Source: Chelonoidis abingdonii | Taxonomy: Eukaryota; Chordata; Testudines; Testudinidae | Direction: 5' to 3' | DNA length: 64,000 nucleotides | Assembly: GCF_003597395.2 (NCBI RefSeq) | Contig: NC_133771.1 | Location: forward strand, 128,080,117 to 128,144,116 | Shown here: positions 23,019 to 35,400 of the stretch, piece after piece | Layout of the letters: each line of letters starts with the position of its first letter | Numbering within the stretch: the stretch's first letter is position 1 | Translations under genes and position numbers: made by a program | The notes under the pieces: generated by a model | Databases searched by the model: none | Told to the model about the DNA's origin: nothing | The model's input: the letters and a program-made list of their open reading frames with translations, nothing else

Positions 23019-23486
23019 TTAGCTCGTCTCTCACAGTAGTCAGAGCCTGAGGCTGTAGAGAAAGGACAGAAGCTACAGAGGAGTTCAGATACCAAGGTGA
23101 GGAATACGGTATAAATGCCTACATAAATAAGTGTAAAATCACCATAATGGGCAATTAGGTAATTGTATGTTAATGACCATGATCATTAACTCTTGTGTTA
23201 TCACAAATCTCAGACTATTACATTTTATTGTAAAAGCTTTTCATGATTTTCTGCAGCAAACTTGTGAACTTTCTTCTTTATTGAAAACAGTCACCATCTC
23301 ATATTACTTTCAGTGGACAGGAACAAGAGCACCTTCTGTAAAGATGGTTGTCATTTTTCTACCACCTTTATGTGTGGATGTGAATTGACTTCTTGTAAAG
23401 ATGACCACTGCCTCCTGTTATCTTCAGTGCGTAGAAACTAAGCTGCTCTCAGTGAGGATTATTGCTTGTCTATTATCCATATGTGG

Positions 23487-24303
23487 CCTTACCACAGGAG
23501 CGGGCAAACTTTTTAACTTCAGGGCCACATCAGGTTTCCAAAATTGTATGGATGGCCGGTTAGGGGAGGCTGTGCCTCCCCAAACAGCCAGGCATGGGCT
23601 GGCCCCTTCCTCCTATCTGATTCCCCCTGCTTCTTGCCCCCTGATGCTCCCCCCAGGACTCCTGCCCCATCCACCCCCACTACTCCCTATCCCCTGACCA
23701 CCCCCAGAGCCCTGGCGCCTGACTGCCCCCACCCCACCATCAAACCCTTCCTCTCATTCCTGACTGCCCCCCCCCAGGACCTCTGCCCCATCCAACCACC
23801 CCTTCTGTCCCCTGACTGCCCCTGGAACCCCTACCCCTTACTTCCCCCTGCTGCCCCATCCAACCCCCACCCCCTCCTGACTGCCTCCTGGGACCCCTGC
23901 CCCCATTCAAGCCCTCTGTTCTCCACCCTCTGACCGCCCCACCCCCTATCCACACCCCCGCCCCTGACCACCACCCCTGAACTCCCCTGCCCTCTATCCA
24001 ACCCCGCCCTTCCCACACTGCCTGGAGCACCAGTGGCTGGCGGCCCTACAGCTGCGCCACCATGCAGCACAGAGCACCGAGTCAGGCCGCAGCTCTGCAG
24101 CTGTGTTGCTCCAAGAGTTTGCAGCCCCACAACCCAGGGCACTGCACCGGCAGCGTGGCGAGCTGAGGCTGTGGGGGGAGGGAGAACGGCTAGGGAGGGG
24201 CCGAGGGCTAGCCTCCCAGGCCAGGAGCTCAGGGGCATGGCAGAAGGGTCCCTCAGGCCAGGTGTTGCCTGCGGGCTGTAGTGTACCCACCACTGCCTTA
24301 GCA
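23487..24303. mobile_element. hAT-type element (801 bp), pyrimidine-rich interior
   Basis: The element runs 23495-24295. The left end is CAGGAGCGGGCAAACTTTTT; the right end, reverse-complemented, is CAGTGGTGGGTACACTACAG. Flanking 8-mers are CCTTACCA and CCTTAGCA, 7 of 8 identical. The interior (23620-24010) is a degenerate CCCCTGACTGCCCC-type array, which keeps long frames open on both strands (for example 23544-23933 +, 23831-24238 -); these have proline-rich or arginine/glycine-rich translations and are not genes. Confidence 0.75.
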
Positions 24304-25077
24304 GGAGATAGGGAATGAATAGGGAAATGTGTGCAGGGTGTGTAGTAATTCTATAGTTATTGTTTCAACTGATTTGCCTGATACTAAAGTAAGTCTTAAT
24401 GGTTTGTAATTCCCAGGCTCACTCTAATGCCTCATTCCTAAATAGGTACAAGACTAGCAACCCTCCAGTTATCAACAGGGGCCCATTTAGTCCCGTTTCA
24501 ATGGGATTACTCACATAGTTCTATTTAAACCCAGGCTTAAGTTCTTAGGTGAATAGGGGCCAGAGCGCTCTACACTTTGCAGGATCAAGTCCATAAACCC
24601 TCTTTCTTAATGTAAATGAAGTTGCCCCTGATTTTCCAGTCTGCCACTACAGAGTCCAGGGAGCTTGCCACAATATACAGGGCTTTGATTAGAAATCTGT
24701 TTCAACACCACTTCTTTTGGCAATTCACTGTCTACATATTTAATTTTTGGATGGAATAGGAAGGTAATTTTTTAAAAATAATCATGGTTTTCAAGATAAA
24801 AGAATCTCCTTTTTGTTGTGGAAAGTGTTTAATTGAAATTCAGCTACCTCTAAATTTGAGGGTCACAGCACACCAAAGATCTGCTCCTGCTGGAGTGAAT
24901 GGAACTTTGCCTTTGACTTCAAAGTGAGCAAGAACAGGTCTTGAATTGTCATGTTTATTAAGTACCTTGCCAAATACATTAGCACTAATTGTCTACCTGA
25001 ACAATAGTAGGGGACATTAAGGAGTAAGGGGACATTAACCTTTATATTTTGTACAATTACTTTTTTGAGAGAGAGAG

Positions 25078-25126
<49 letters not shown>

Positions 25127-25440
25127 GTGCAGTTAAGAAGCAATTATTTTAATTTTCCTTTATGATGGGAAAGAGTGGGGGTTATGTAGGTGGACTAATA
25201 GTGACATCTTGCTTTCAGATGTACCATTATTCTTCTTCTCTTTGGTTTTTGATGCCTGTCACAAGGTGATTGGATCCATGTGATGTTGCTAGGTGACCTG
25301 AAGAACTCTAAAGTTTCCAGTGGAAAGATTTCTGAAAACCTAGTTTGTCTTGATTTATTTATAAAAAATGCTAAATTGAATTATTAAAATACTAAACCAT
25401 TACCGGATGTGTTTGTTGAGGTATTTTTTCCCCAGTTTGA
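24304..25440. other. AT-rich intron with a (TA)n microsatellite
   Basis: (TA)n runs from about 25085 to 25124, preceded by GAGAGAGAGGTGTGTG. No other named feature. Confidence 0.55.
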
Positions 25441-25577
25441 ACTTTAGCGTCCAAAAGTGGAGACCTGCATGGACACCTCTAAGCTCAATTCCCAGCTTAG
25501 ATCTGATAGCGCTGCCACCATCCAAAATATAGTGTTTGGCACACTTTCTGTTCCCCCAAAACCTTCCCTGGGAAACC
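25441..25577. repeat. Unassigned repeat abutting the palindrome
   Basis: Sequence around CAGCTTAGATCTGATAGC and CCAAAACCTTCCCTGGGA looks like part of a dispersed repeat (I cannot assign the class) and is cut off at the N at 25578. Confidence 0.35.
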
Positions 25578-25578
25578 N
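25578..25578. other. Single ambiguous base (N) at palindrome edge
   Basis: The only N in the window. It lies exactly where the left palindrome arm begins. The octamer TCCCTGGG occurs on both sides of it. Confidence 0.95.
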
Positions 25579-27005
25579 TCCCTGGGTCACATTGGCAGAG
25601 ACTCTAGGCGTATTTTGCCTTCCTCTTCAGAATGAGGGATGGGTCACTTGAAGTTTTAAACTAGTGTACATGGTGAATTCTCTGTAACTTGAAGTCTTTA
25701 TACCGTGATTTGAGGACTTCAGTAACTCAGCCAGAGGACAGGGGTCTATTTCAAGAGTGGGTGGGGGAGGTTCTGTGGCCTGCAACATGCAGGAGGTCAA
25801 ACTAGATGATCACAATGGTCCCTTCTGACTTTAAAATCTATGAGTCTATGAGATTCAGAAGTCTCCTGCCATGCTACTGCCACCCGCTCCCCACACACGC
25901 ACTCCAATTTCTGGAGTCTAAAAAATATAAAGGAGGGAAAAATAAGCTAATATTAAGCAATGAAAACTACTTCCTAGAGTTGAACATTTTCCCATTCATT
26001 GTTCCTGAAGATCATGGTATCTTTAGTTTCTCTTCAGCTGTCCAAGGCTGGCTTTTGGCATCAGTGTAAAGCATGGCCTGGGTCCTTCAATTTTGGAAGA
26101 GCCTCAGATCAGTTAGACTGTTGGAAACAGAGGGGGAAGGGTGCAGAGAATGGCAGTGATGACAAGGCTTCCAGTGATAGCTCTTGCCTTCTGCAAGCTC
26201 TTTCCCAGTAGTCTGCTCAGCTACAGAGAGTTGACTCCGTTGAAGAGTGTGGCAAACTCAGGACAGTTGGCTACCAGGAGAGGGGTAGTAATTGGTCCAG
26301 GAAGGCTTAGCCTAGAGGAATCAGGTTCAGCTGACTCCAATTGCTGGTGACCTTTTTAAAACCTCCCTGGCAGGGAAGCAGGGGGAGAGAAGCAGAGTAG
26401 CTGCCAGCAAGTAGGGGTAGCTAAACTCTGAGGCTGTCTTGGGAAGGCAGCTTGCAGTCTCCTCAGAAGGAGAGGAAACTAGAGCAAGGGGCTGGCTGAG
26501 AAGGGATCAGCCAGACCCTGTGAGATTGGGAAGGGTTTTTTTTATCTTTGTTTTTTTTACCAAGCCTGTGTCTCCAGGGCAAAAAGGAACTGTGCTACCA
26601 AATGGAGAGGCATGTACTTTGCCACAAGAGCTAAAAGGTAAGATCCAGAGGCATCTTTGTTTAAAGGATTAATCCTGGGACTGAGAACAGGTGATTACTA
26701 TAGCCTAATCCCAGTTCTGACAAAATCCTCCTGTGGTCTTGGTCAAGTCTCTTAACATTTCTGCCTTCATTTCCTCATCTGTAATAGATGGACAAAAACA
26801 CTTGCCTGCCTAATAACAAGTAGAAAGACAATCATTATAAGGTATTGTGAAGAGTAAGAAATGAATGATTATGAAATATAGTGTGTGTGTATGTGTATAT
26901 ACACACACACACTGTAAAAGCAGCAGAGAATCCTGTGGCACCATATAGACTAACAGATGTTTTGGAGCATGAGCTTTCGTGAGGGAATAGCCACTTCGTC
27001 AGATG
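25579..27005 (+). repeat. Left arm of a 2 x 1427-bp palindrome
   Basis: Every stretch compared is the reverse complement of 27006-28432 about a centre between 27005 and 27006, including a GT/TA/CA microsatellite near 26880-26913. Translated frames 25806-26069, 25999-26211, 26141-26350 and 26439-26672 are identical to minus-strand frames in the right arm. The only differences seen are at 26984 and 26990. Contents: a CR1 3' end on + (25579-25853), moderate-GC unassigned repeat sequence (about 26090-26650), a MIR/L3-like block (CTTCATTTCCTCATCTG near 26765) and, at the centre, a dispersed repeat also present at 37461-37600. No genes. Confidence 0.9.
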
Positions 27006-28432
27006 CATCTGACGAAGTGGGTATTCACTCACGAAAGCTCATGCTCCAAAACATCTGTTAGTCTATATGGTGCCACAGGATTCTCTGCTGCTTTTACAGT
27101 GTGTGTGTGTATATACACATACACACACACTATATTTCATAATCATTCATTTCTTACTCTTCACAATACCTTATAATGATTGTCTTTCTACTTGTTATTA
27201 GGCAGGCAAGTGTTTTTGTCCATCTATTACAGATGAGGAAATGAAGGCAGAAATGTTAAGAGACTTGACCAAGACCACAGGAGGATTTTGTCAGAACTGG
27301 GATTAGGCTATAGTAATCACCTGTTCTCAGTCCCAGGATTAATCCTTTAAACAAAGATGCCTCTGGATCTTACCTTTTAGCTCTTGTGGCAAAGTACATG
27401 CCTCTCCATTTGGTAGCACAGTTCCTTTTTGCCCTGGAGACACAGGCTTGGTAAAAAAAACAAAGATAAAAAAAACCCTTCCCAATCTCACAGGGTCTGG
27501 CTGATCCCTTCTCAGCCAGCCCCTTGCTCTAGTTTCCTCTCCTTCTGAGGAGACTGCAAGCTGCCTTCCCAAGACAGCCTCAGAGTTTAGCTACCCCTAC
27601 TTGCTGGCAGCTACTCTGCTTCTCTCCCCCTGCTTCCCTGCCAGGGAGGTTTTAAAAAGGTCACCAGCAATTGGAGTCAGCTGAACCTGATTCCTCTAGG
27701 CTAAGCCTTCCTGGACCAATTACTACCCCTCTCCTGGTAGCCAACTGTCCTGAGTTTGCCACACTCTTCAACGGAGTCAACTCTCTGTAGCTGAGCAGAC
27801 TACTGGGAAAGAGCTTGCAGAAGGCAAGAGCTATCACTGGAAGCCTTGTCATCACTGCCATTCTCTGCACCCTTCCCCCTCTGTTTCCAACAGTCTAACT
27901 GATCTGAGGCTCTTCCAAAATTGAAGGACCCAGGCCATGCTTTACACTGATGCCAAAAGCCAGCCTTGGACAGCTGAAGAGAAACTAAAGATACCATGAT
28001 CTTCAGGAACAATGAATGGGAAAATGTTCAACTCTAGGAAGTAGTTTTCATTGCTTAATATTAGCTTATTTTTCCCTCCTTTATATTTTTTAGACTCCAG
28101 AAATTGGAGTGCGTGTGTGGGGAGCGGGTGGCAGTAGCATGGCAGGAGACTTCTGAATCTCATAGACTCATAGATTTTAAAGTCAGAAGGGACCATTGTG
28201 ATCATCTAGTTTGACCTCCTGCATGTTGCAGGCCACAGAACCTCCCCCACCCACTCTTGAAATAGACCCCTGTCCTCTGGCTGAGTTACTGAAGTCCTCA
28301 AATCACGGTATAAAGACTTCAAGTTACAGAGAATTCACCATGTACACTAGTTTAAAACTTCAAGTGACCCATCCCTCATTCTGAAGAGGAAGGCAAAATA
28401 CGCCTAGAGTCTCTGCCAATGTGACCCAGGGA
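27006..28432 (-). repeat. Right arm of a 2 x 1427-bp palindrome
   Basis: Inverted copy of 25579-27005 with no spacer. On this side the CR1 continues naturally past the arm end into 28433-28940, so this is probably the original copy and the left arm the derivative. Differences from the left arm are at 27021 and 27027. Confidence 0.9.
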
Positions 28433-28940
28433 AAACTCCTTTTCAACCCCAAATATGATGATCAGTTAGACCCTGAGAATGTGGGAAAGGCCCACCAGGC
28501 AGATACCTGGGAAAGAATTCTCTCTAGTAACTCAAAACCCTCCTAATTTAGGGTCCCATCTCCAGCCATTGGGGATTTTTGCTTCTGGCAGTTGCTGATG
28601 GGCCATATGCCATCATAGACAGTCCCATCATACCATTCCTGCCATAAACTTGTCAAGCTCAGTCTTGAAGCCAGTTAGGTTTTTGCCCCCACTGCTTCCC
28701 TTGGAAGGCTGTTCCAGAACTTCATTCCTTCGATGATTAGAAACCTTTGCCTAAGTTCAAGACTAAACTTGTTGATGGCCAGTTTATATCCATATATTCT
28801 TGTGTCCACATTGGCGCTTAACTTAAATAACTTCTCTCCCTCTCGGGTGTTTTGTATTAAGGCCAGTAATAAAACTGTTAAATAAGAGTGGCCCCAAGAC
28901 TGATCCCTGAGGAACTCCACTAATGTGTAACTGATAGCTT
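28158..28940 (-). mobile_element. CR1 LINE 3' end on minus strand
   Basis: It begins with the reversed CR1 tail CTCATAGACTCATAGA, then GGGACCATTGTGATCATCTA, GACCCTGAGAATGTGGGAAA, GGCTGTTCCAGAACTTCAT and CTTGTGTCCACATTGGC. It ends at about 28940, where a plus-strand CR1 starts head to head. The frame at 28675-28944 on - is a decayed CR1 C-terminal piece. Confidence 0.85.
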
Positions 28941-28945
28941 TCAAA

Positions 28946-30425
28946 ATGTTATTGTAAATGGGGAATCATCATCAAGCTGGTGTGTTTTTAGGGCAAGTCA
29001 GTTGTATTAATTCTGATGAAATATATGGTATAAATTTGTGGGCCCAAGTATTACAACAGCTCTCTCTGGGATCAGTTCTTGGCCTTATACTACTTTAACA
29101 TTTTTATCAATGACGTGGAAAAAAACATAGAATCATTTCTGATCAAGTTTGCAGATGCCACAAAGATTGGGAGAATGGTAAATAATGAGGACAGGTCATT
29201 GTTTCAGAGTGATCTGGGTTGCTTTCTAAACAGGGTGCTAACAAAAAATATATGTTTTAATATGGCCAAACGTAAAGTGATACATCTAGTAACAAAGAAT
29301 GTAGGCCATACTTACAGGATAGAGGACTCTATCTGCAAAGCAGTGACTATGAAAAAGACTTGGGGGCATGGTGGATTATCAGATGAACATAAGCCTCTAG
29401 TGCAAAGGGGTGACAAATATAGTCTAATACAGTCCTTGAATGTATTAAAACAGGAATATGTTGTAAGTGTAGATAGGTTTTATTACCTTTGTATTTGGCA
29501 TTGTGCAACTGCTGTTGGAATACCATGTCCAGTTCTGGTGTCCGCAACTCAAGAAGCATGTTGATAAATTACAAGGAGTTCAGAAAAGAGCCATGAGAAT
29601 GATTAAAAGATTGGAAATTACGACTCCAAGAGCTCACTGTGTTTAGCTTAACCAAAAGAAGGTTAACGGGTGACTTGATCACAGCCCGTAAGAACCTACA
29701 CGGGAGGAAAAACTGATAATGGGTTTTTCAACCTTGTAGGCAAAGGTGCAGAAAGATCCAACGGCTGGAAGTTGAAGCTAGCCATGTTCAGACTAGAAAT
29801 AAGGCATACTTTTTTAGTAGTTGTTTTACTAACCATTGGAATAACTTACCAAGGATTATGGTGGATTCTCCATCATTGGTAATTTTAAAATAAAAATTGG
29901 ATTTTTTTTCTAAAAGATATGCTCTAATTCAAACAGAAATTAGTTCTGACCTGTGTTATACATAGAATTGGAGGAATAATTAGATTTTTTATCAGTGAAC
30001 ATTGGTAAATATTGATTTTATTGAGCACTCACAAACTGATGAAAAATATTTCCATCGATAATTAAAATTTACAGTTAGGCAAAGTGAAGAAAATGCTGCT
30101 TGAGGATTTATTTGAATGTAAGGATATTTACTTCATATATTTTGACATGTTATATTGACAATTTATGTTTTAACACTTTTACATTTTTAACTTTTTAAAT
30201 CTCAGTGCATATTGTCATTAAATTATCATTGTCTGGACCTCTCCTCCCCATAATTTCACAGAGGTGTGAAAATTTAAATTGATAAAAATAGGGAAAAAAT
30301 GCTTAAAAATAAACATTGATATAATCTGTCAAAATTATTAAAAAAATAAAAATTTAATTCTGACAAGCCTAATTATATTGGACATCAGACTAGGTGATCA
30401 CTGTGTCCCTTCTGGCCTTGGACTC
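28946..30425 (+). mobile_element. CR1 LINE with RT remnant, interrupted near 29962
   Basis: The frame 29079-29564 contains FINDVEKNIESFLIKFADAT followed by NICFNMAKRKVIHL, the C-terminal part of a CR1 reverse transcriptase. The FADD catalytic motif reads FADA here. The 3' region continues to about 29962, is broken by roughly 420 bp of AT-rich sequence, and resumes at 30383 with CATCAGACTAGGTGATCACT and CCCTTCTGGCCTTG. It is non-functional. Confidence 0.8.
29963..30382. mobile_element. AT-rich insertion inside CR1 (MITE candidate)
   Basis: It splits conserved CR1 3' blocks. The inner ends show a weak inverted match (ATTAGATTTTTTATCAG against, reverse-complemented, ATTAGGCTTGTCAGAATT). ATTGGA occurs near both borders and could be a target duplication. 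No coding capacity. Confidence 0.4.
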
Positions 30426-32030
30426 TTTTAATATATCATTTTATTATTATTTAATATTTCATTTTTGTATTGCAGTAGTGCCTAAAGGTCCCAATCAGAA
30501 TTGGTGCCCCAGTGTGCTAGTCACTGTACACATATATAACAGTAAGATGAGCCTTGCCCCAGAGAGTGAGAGTATGTGTTGAGACACAACAGGTGAATGG
30601 AAAATAGTAGTGATGATTAGTGTAATAAGGAGCAGTCACAATATGTCAGATGCCTAGCTGTTCTCATATGCTTTTCTACTTGTATAAATTAGAATTGCTA
30701 TTTTTAATGATTTATCTTGTTATACTGGAAAGGTTTATGTTATTTTACTGGAACATATATTTTTAAATGTTTGAGTTATTTGTAGTTAATAAAATTTGGC
30801 AAGAAGTATAGCTGGGAAAGAGTAAAGAGTCTGAAGTTTTTTCTAATGCCTTGTGATGGATGAGTTGGAAGTGTTGAGGGTTGCTTTATTTTATTTTTGA
30901 ATGACTGACTTTTTCTGTTTCCATGATGAAATAATTGGCAAGACTTAGTGCCAGAGATTGATGTGACTATGCCTGATGTGGATTGTTGAGAGTGGGATTG
31001 CCTCTTTATGTTTTAATTCCTTTTTAGAGCATTGGTCTGTATTTCAACTGTGACATGTCATATTGAGTTGCATCATGTGGTGTCATGCTGAATTATTAAA
31101 TACATGATCTGACATAATGTAGTTTGACCTACATAACTTGATCGTACTTGACATGACACATCAGGTCAGAAGAAACTAGTGTAGGTTAGACGATTGGAGA
31201 CAAAGACTGTTTCTTGAAGGAATCACACTGGTGATGGGACAACTTTAACACGACTATAACCTTTTTCTTTCTCTTCCCCTCTTTGATTTGTTTTGCAGCA
31301 TCACTACAATCCGCTTTAGTTAGGAAATGTGCATGATGAGATTAATAAATCAATGTCTACAAAACCGAGGCTAAAGAGAATCTGATAGGATGAAATAACT
31401 AAATATGGGCCTAGGTCTCTAGGTAGTTAGCCCAGTGAAGGCATTTCTCACCTATTCTTAAAGCACATTGAAGGGAGTTTTAGATTAGAGAAAAAAATTC
31501 AGCTTCAGTTAAGAAATTGATAGTTACATTGAAGTTCATAGTGTACTGGAAAAGCTTGTTGCAACTAACAGTGTATGGCACTGGTCAGAAAGCACAGTAT
31601 TAATGCTAGATAGATGAACTTCTCAGCAGGATCTCTGCAGGCACAATATATAGTGACACTGGAGGAGATGATGTCAGTAGTAAGCCATTGGCTTTTCTTG
31701 AATATCTCCTATGCATCTCTGCTTTATACAGTAATTTGGTTTGAGGGGAATAGGTGACTTTTATATGCAAGAGGTAAATATACCAATCCATAAGTATTTA
31801 TGGCCGTACTTTCTGTGTAGTCTTAGGCTACTGATACTGCAGCCTGACATATATCTTCTTGCCCTTCCATTCCAAGAGAATAACTTTGTAAAGCATGAGT
31901 AAATAGATTTTTGTGCCTGTATTCATAAATTTTCATGACAATTTTGCAAGACTGTCAAAAGGCTTATATCCTCTAGAAAGACATAGCGATTTTTGTTTTG
32001 TGAATAACAGCTGCAACATTCTTTGACTTC
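30426..32030. other. Intron with a short repeat at 30470-30590
   Basis: 30470-30590 is another copy of the short repeat seen at 6237 and 44155 (GTAGTGCCTAAAGGTCCC, GTGCTAGTCACTGTAC). I see nothing nameable in the remainder. Confidence 0.45.
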
Positions 32031-32039
32031 TTTGGCTAT

Positions 32040-32400
32040 ACATGCACATCGCCACTATCTTGCCTGTCACTCAGGCCTGGAACCTGGGCATCATTTTTGA
32101 CTCAGACCTCTCTCTAAGTCCTCACATATGAGTTATAGCTAAATCTTGCAGATTCTTTCTTCAGAACATCTCTAAGATATGGCCTTCCTGTCCACCCACT
32201 CAGCTAAAACTATTGTCAAGGTTCTTATGAATTTACATCTCAATTATTGCAGCATCCTTATGTCTGGTCTTTTCTCTGGTCTCTTAGTCCCTTCACTTTT
32301 ACATCAAACATAAGTTGCTTGTCTTCACTTTCAAGGCCCTTCATAACTTATTCCCACTCACAAAGGGGGTATCATATTCTCAGTTCCTGTCTTGAGTAAA
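32040..32400 (+). mobile_element. L2-like LINE fragment
   Basis: Broken frames read AWNLGIIFDSDLSLSPHI near 32075-32130 and then a KSCRFFLQNISKIWP-like block and a TFKALHNLFPL-like block. This order is typical of the region after the RT domain in L2-type LINEs. Stops interrupt it; inactive. Confidence 0.65.
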
Positions 32401-32478
32401 TGACTGCAAGCGCCAAGAGGGAAATGAAGCCATATACCTGTAGAGTGACAAACTGGTGATTTTAGGGAAGGCATCAGT

Positions 32479-35400
32479 TCTTCAAGTGCTTGCTCATGTC
32501 GATTCCATTCTAGGTGAGTGCATGCCCATGTGTGTGGTTGTCAGAGATTTTTGCTTTAGCAGTATCTGTAAGGTCAGCTGTGGTGCCCACTTAAGTGCTG
32601 AGCTCATTAGTTGGCATATCAGGTACTACCAGTCCTACACCCTCTCCGTTCCTTCTTACCACCTGTGGTATTTAGTTAGAGTGCCTTTCCTTGTATAGGT
32701 TTTGTCTCTTCTGACTTTGAGTCTTAGGGTCTTTTAAATAGTTTTTTCATAGTAGTTAGTGCTAAGTAGTTCTTAAGTGTAGTTAGAAGTAAGAGGCCCA
32801 TTGGAGACTTTGTCCCAGGTGGGATATGCCTCGGTCTCTGGGGTCTAAGCCCTGCTCGGACTCCAGGAGGCCTATGCCTGTTTGTGACCCCCACAGCAGT
32901 TGCCTCAAGTGCTTGGGGGAATCACATGTGAAGGACAAGTGTTGCATCTGTAAAAATTTTCTCTTCAGGACCCAGAAAGTGTGTGATATCTATTTGAGGG
33001 TTCTCCTCATGGAGTCTGTCCTCAGACCGGCTTCCGAGCCATCCTGGCCAGACTCTACCTCTAGTACCTAGGCCTTGGTATGTAGTGCACCCCTGGCACT
33101 GTGCTCCACCTGGTACCGCTCTCCATTGCCAGTGCCCAGAAAGAAGACAAAGGAACACGACTCCCCGGCACTGGGCAAGAAAGGACATGGGGTATTGGGC
33201 AAAGGACCCAGTTTGGGCCGCCGGCTACCATCGGAGCAACATGAACATGCATCCCCTGTCGGGGCCCTTAGCCCCCCAAAGGATCCACCAGCAACTCCCA
33301 GGAATCGTAGGGGACCCAGACTTGTGGCAGGATTGACACCTTCCCAGGTTCTGCCAGCACCTATAGAGCAGGGGCCTCTACCAGCGCTGTCGGCACAACA
33401 TGCACAGAAGGAAGCAGCAAAGGCTCCTTATGAGAGCAAACCAGCTGCCAAGACCCCCGCAGAGGGCAATTGAGCACTGCCAATCTCCTGAGCCAATGCA
33501 GCGCTCTCTGACTCTGCGCTGCATATCTCCAGTTTCGCAGCCCAGATCCTCAGGAGCTTGCCCTAGATCACCAGTACTGCATTTGCGGTCTCCACCCTGT
33601 CAACATGGGTCACCTAGGAGGAGGCGCTGGCCTCTGTATTACCGGCACTATTCGCCCTCCCACTGGTTGTCTTCTCAGTGCAAGTCCCTGTAACATTCTA
33701 TGCCTTGGGGGAGCATCCTGTAACCCCCATATTTCTCATTTATATATAATTGTGATATTGAGTATAAAGCAGGCCATGTGAGGTATCAGGGGAAAGAGTA
33801 TGATCTGCTGAACATCATTTTTCTGTCTAAATATGTATACTGTTAAGTTATGAGAATGTGTTATATGGTTGTCACAAAAATATGCTGTGGGTTTGGGAGA
33901 TGCCCAGATATTAGCTCTGCAGAGACAATGATAAGGAAGGTAACCAACATGTGGGTGGGTGGTGAACAGAAACAGCCATTGTCCGGCAAGAGAGCTACAA
34001 TACAGTGACTCACCTGCATAAGGCCATACTAGGGGAATTGCTCAACCTTGCCTGGGGACTCAGCAATGTCCACCAGACATGCCTGGACTTGTGGGCTCCA
34101 AACACATGGGACTGAGAGTATAAAACAGAACACGGGGGCCCCATGCTGGGTTTTTCTCATGCCCCCATGTATACTGCAAGCAATAAAGACACTCAGAAGA
34201 CTGAAGACTCCCACAGAGGAGACTGTCCCAGGTTTAGGGGACAAACCTGTATATTAAGGACTGTAATATCCAGTGGGGTAAGAAAAACTGCTTAATCTAG
34301 ATGTTGTCCCCTCTAATAGGGTTGAGAGTTTAGACTGCATGCTTATATTTTATTTTATTTTGGTAACTAACTCTGACTTTTTGCCTATCCCTTATAATCA
34401 CTTAAAATCTATCTTTTGTAGTCAATAAATTTGTTTTACTGTTTATCTTTACCAGTGAATTTATATGAAGTGTGTGGCAAATCTGCTTAGGTTTGCAAAG
34501 TCTTGTGTATATCCACTTTCCATTGATGAAGTGGTGAACCAATTAGTAAATTTGTATTTTTCATCTTGAGCAGTGTAAGACGGTATGTTCCTGAGGTACA
34601 AGGCTGGGAGCTGGGGGGATTTAGCTGGTGGCTTTCTCTGTGCAATTCATGAGTGGCTCTGGGAGCATTAATGCAAGTTAGCTTGGTGTGGGGATCCACA
34701 TGCCGTTGTGCTGAGTGATCACAGCACCTGGAGGGGTTTGCTGCTTGCCACTAGCAAAGCATTGTGAGAGATAACCCAGGCTGAAGAGTTAAGGAGGCAC
34801 AGCGGTCCCACAATATCAGGCTGCACCCCAGGGATCCCATCACAGTCCCCGTCATCTGCTCTGTGGAAACAATCTCTGTTGTGATACCGGTCCCCCTGAT
34901 CCCAGCACAGGTCCTCCTATTCAAAGTGCCAGTCTCCAGCTGACCAATGCAGGCATTGATGGCTCCTGCATGGTCACTGGAAGGGATTCCTCTGGCATGG
35001 AAGGGAAGTTTAACCCCTTGCCAAGGCATCACCAATGTGATTGGGCATCGGAGGTTGCACTAACTTCTGTGGCGCTGCCTTGGCAGCACAGCCAGTGGCC
35101 AGTGCAGTGGTCCTATTGGAGTGCATGGAGTGATGCTGATGCCCCCTTCACACCACTTGTTGGCTACTGCCTTGGAGTAATGGTTAATGGCACTAGCAGC
35201 ACCAGGATCAGTGTGGGAAACGCACTCAGATGTTGGGGTAAAGGAGTCAGTGCTCACTCCAAAATCCCCTTCCCTCATGGGAGATGATGCCCCAGGGCCT
35301 CCTGCAATGGTTCAGTCATTGTCCTCATCCCCAGACAAGGTGGCAGTGGGACCCTCAAGGGCCAGCCTGCCGGATGATTTTAAAGAACACCAGGCCCTGC

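Noticed and set aside
23544..24318. Several overlapping long open frames on both strands
   Set aside because: They lie inside an 801-bp hAT-type element with a low-complexity pyrimidine-rich core; GC-rich sequence lacks stops by chance, and translations are compositionally biased with no domain.
25085..25124. (TA)n tract as a replication origin or regulatory switch
   Set aside because: A plain dinucleotide microsatellite with no supporting context.
25806..28205. Pairs of identical proteins on opposite strands, as if duplicated genes
   Set aside because: They are mirror images produced by the palindrome; none has a domain or gene structure.
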